Assembly: GCF_000013645.1 (NCBI RefSeq) | Contig: NC_007952.1 | Coordinates: forward strand, 806,001 to 870,000 | Length of the DNA stretch: 64,000 bases | Direction of reading: 5' to 3' | Source: Paraburkholderia xenovorans LB400 | GTDB lineage: Bacteria > Pseudomonadota > Gammaproteobacteria > Burkholderiales > Burkholderiaceae | In this document: in pieces, positions 63,221 through 64,000 of the stretch | How the letters are laid out: each line of letters opens with the position of its first letter | Numbering within the stretch: the first letter of the stretch is position 1 | Translations under genes and position numbers: made by a program | The notes under the pieces: generated by a model | The model's database searches: none | Told to the model about the DNA's origin: nothing | The model's input: only the letters and a program-made list of their open reading frames with translations

Positions 63221-64000
63221 TCAGGCGATGGTGCGCCCGGTCTTCATTCTGGCCGCCACGAGCACCGAGATCAGACAGCCAACGGCCAGATAAGCGGCCA
63301 CCGGATGCCACGAGCCGCCGGCAAAATTGACCAGCGCGACCGCAATGAACGGCGTGAAGCCGCCGCCAACCACGCTCGCCACCTGATAGCCGACACCCGC
63401 TCCGCTGTAGCGGTACTCCGTGCCGAACAGTTCCGTGAACATAGGCTGCTGCACGCTCACCACCATGTCGTGCGCGATGTTGGCGAGCATGACGGCAAAG
63501 ACCACGATCCATACCGTCGAGCGCGCTTCCAGTGCGAGGAAGAAGGGCACCGCGCTCAGCATGCCGACCAGCGCGCCGACGATATACACGCGGCGCCGGC
63601 CGAAGCGGTCCGCCAGCGCCGCGAAGCACGGGATCGTCACGCAACTGAGCGCGCCGACCAGCAGACCGATGGTGAGGAAGAATTCGCGCGGCATGTGCAG
63701 ATTCGCCGTGGAGTAGTTCAAGGCGAAGGCGGTCACGATGTACATCGTGAACAACTCGGCAAGTCGCAGCGCGATGATCAGCAGGAAAGCCTTCGGATGC
63801 CGCAACAGCGCTTCGACAATTGGCAGGCGCACGCTGTGTTCACCGTGCTCGCCGACTTTCTCGACGAACTCCTTCGACTCTTCCATGCTCGAGCGGATCC
63901 ACAGCGCGATCAGCACCAGCACCACGCTGAACAGGAAGGGCAGGCGCCAGCCCCAACTCAGGAACGAGGCGTTATCCATTGAGCGGCTGATGAGCGCGAT
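63221..64000 (-). CDS. MFS transporter, MHS family (5' end outside the window)
   Basis: 260 codons visible; the reading frame stays open past 64000, so the N-terminal part is missing from view. Seen are SFLSWGWRLPFLFSVVLVLIALWIRSSMEESKEF and FAALADRFGRRRVYIVGAL, typical of the second half of a metabolite:H+ symporter. Substrate unknown; the gene lies next to the OFA transporter on the same strand but separated by 435 bp. Confidence 0.82.
   Translation of the reverse strand: MALISRSMDNASFLSWGWRLPFLFSVVLVLIALWIRSSMEESKEFVEKVGEHGEHSVRLPIVEALLRHPKAFLLIIALRLAELFTMYIVTAFALNYSTANLHMPREFFLTIGLLVGALSCVTIPCFAALADRFGRRRVYIVGALVGMLSAVPFFLALEARSTVWIVVFAVMLANIAHDMVVSVQQPMFTELFGTEYRYSGAGVGYQVASVVGGGFTPFIAVALVNFAGGSWHPVAAYLAVGCLISVLVAARMKTGRTIA

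Overview
This is a GC-rich window, read here as chromosomal DNA of a soil or plant-associated Paraburkholderia-type beta-proteobacterium. The evidence is the mhp (3-phenylpropionate) meta-pathway gene order, a prpR/prpC/acnD/prpF methylcitrate cluster, a YadA-type trimeric autotransporter with an extended signal peptide, seven MFS transporters in 64 kb and many AraC/LysR/TetR regulators. The accessory catabolic content would suit a secondary chromosome, but that is inference. I see no tRNA, rRNA, CRISPR array, integrase or intact insertion sequence.

Region by region. 1-4533: the end of an mhp operon on + (mhpD tail, mhpF, mhpE, MFS transporter, mhpC), converting ring-cleavage products to pyruvate and acetyl-CoA. 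4615-8948: a repeat-containing anchored protein, a decayed sulfonate-binding-protein gene, a TetR/SDR divergent pair with a clear palindrome between them, an AlaX-type editing protein and an AraC regulator. 8973-18466: ten consecutive minus-strand genes forming an unusual aromatic-acid module: MHS transporter, acyl-CoA-dehydrogenase-fold flavin monooxygenase, flavin reductase, an EthD-like unknown, two LysR regulators, an ACS-type transporter, a LigJ-like 4-oxalomesaconate hydratase, a RraA/LigK-like aldolase and a small Cys-motif protein. No ring-cleavage dioxygenase is present. 18809-21432: a haloacid dehalogenase, a small exported protein and an AAHS transporter with a 42-bp palindrome upstream. 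21739-29321: propionate catabolism, with sigma-54 activator PrpR divergent from prpC-acnD-prpF, a good sigma-54 promoter and paired palindromes, but no prpB. 29457-34255: copper handling (DUF305 protein, CopZ chaperone behind a CueR-like operator, TolC-like protein, multicopper oxidase, CusF-like protein).

34506-44573: a NodZ/FUT8-like glycosyltransferase, a heme-monooxygenase-like protein, an MDR oxidoreductase, a lone degenerate ABC ATPase, an MHS transporter, an AraC regulator, an FtsH-like protease with an atypical pore loop and a TauE/SafE exporter. 44792-49325: surface acylation genes (acyltransferase-3 protein; OpgC-like acyltransferase translationally coupled to a tannase-family esterase). 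49498-56965: a glycine-rich secreted protein, an ABC-2 exporter pair, a solo LuxR with an intact acyl-homoserine-lactone pocket, an AraC regulator, a DUF3830 protein and a histidine kinase. 57393-61133: a 1246-residue trimeric autotransporter with alternating stalk modules behind an AT-rich leader. 61243-64000: a 42-residue MFS small subunit, an OFA (oxalate/formate) transporter and a truncated MHS transporter.

The most interesting items are the dioxygenase-less 4-oxalomesaconate module, the OpgC-esterase couple, the GTCTT-rich leader of the adhesin, the solo LuxR, and the regulatory architecture of the prp cluster.
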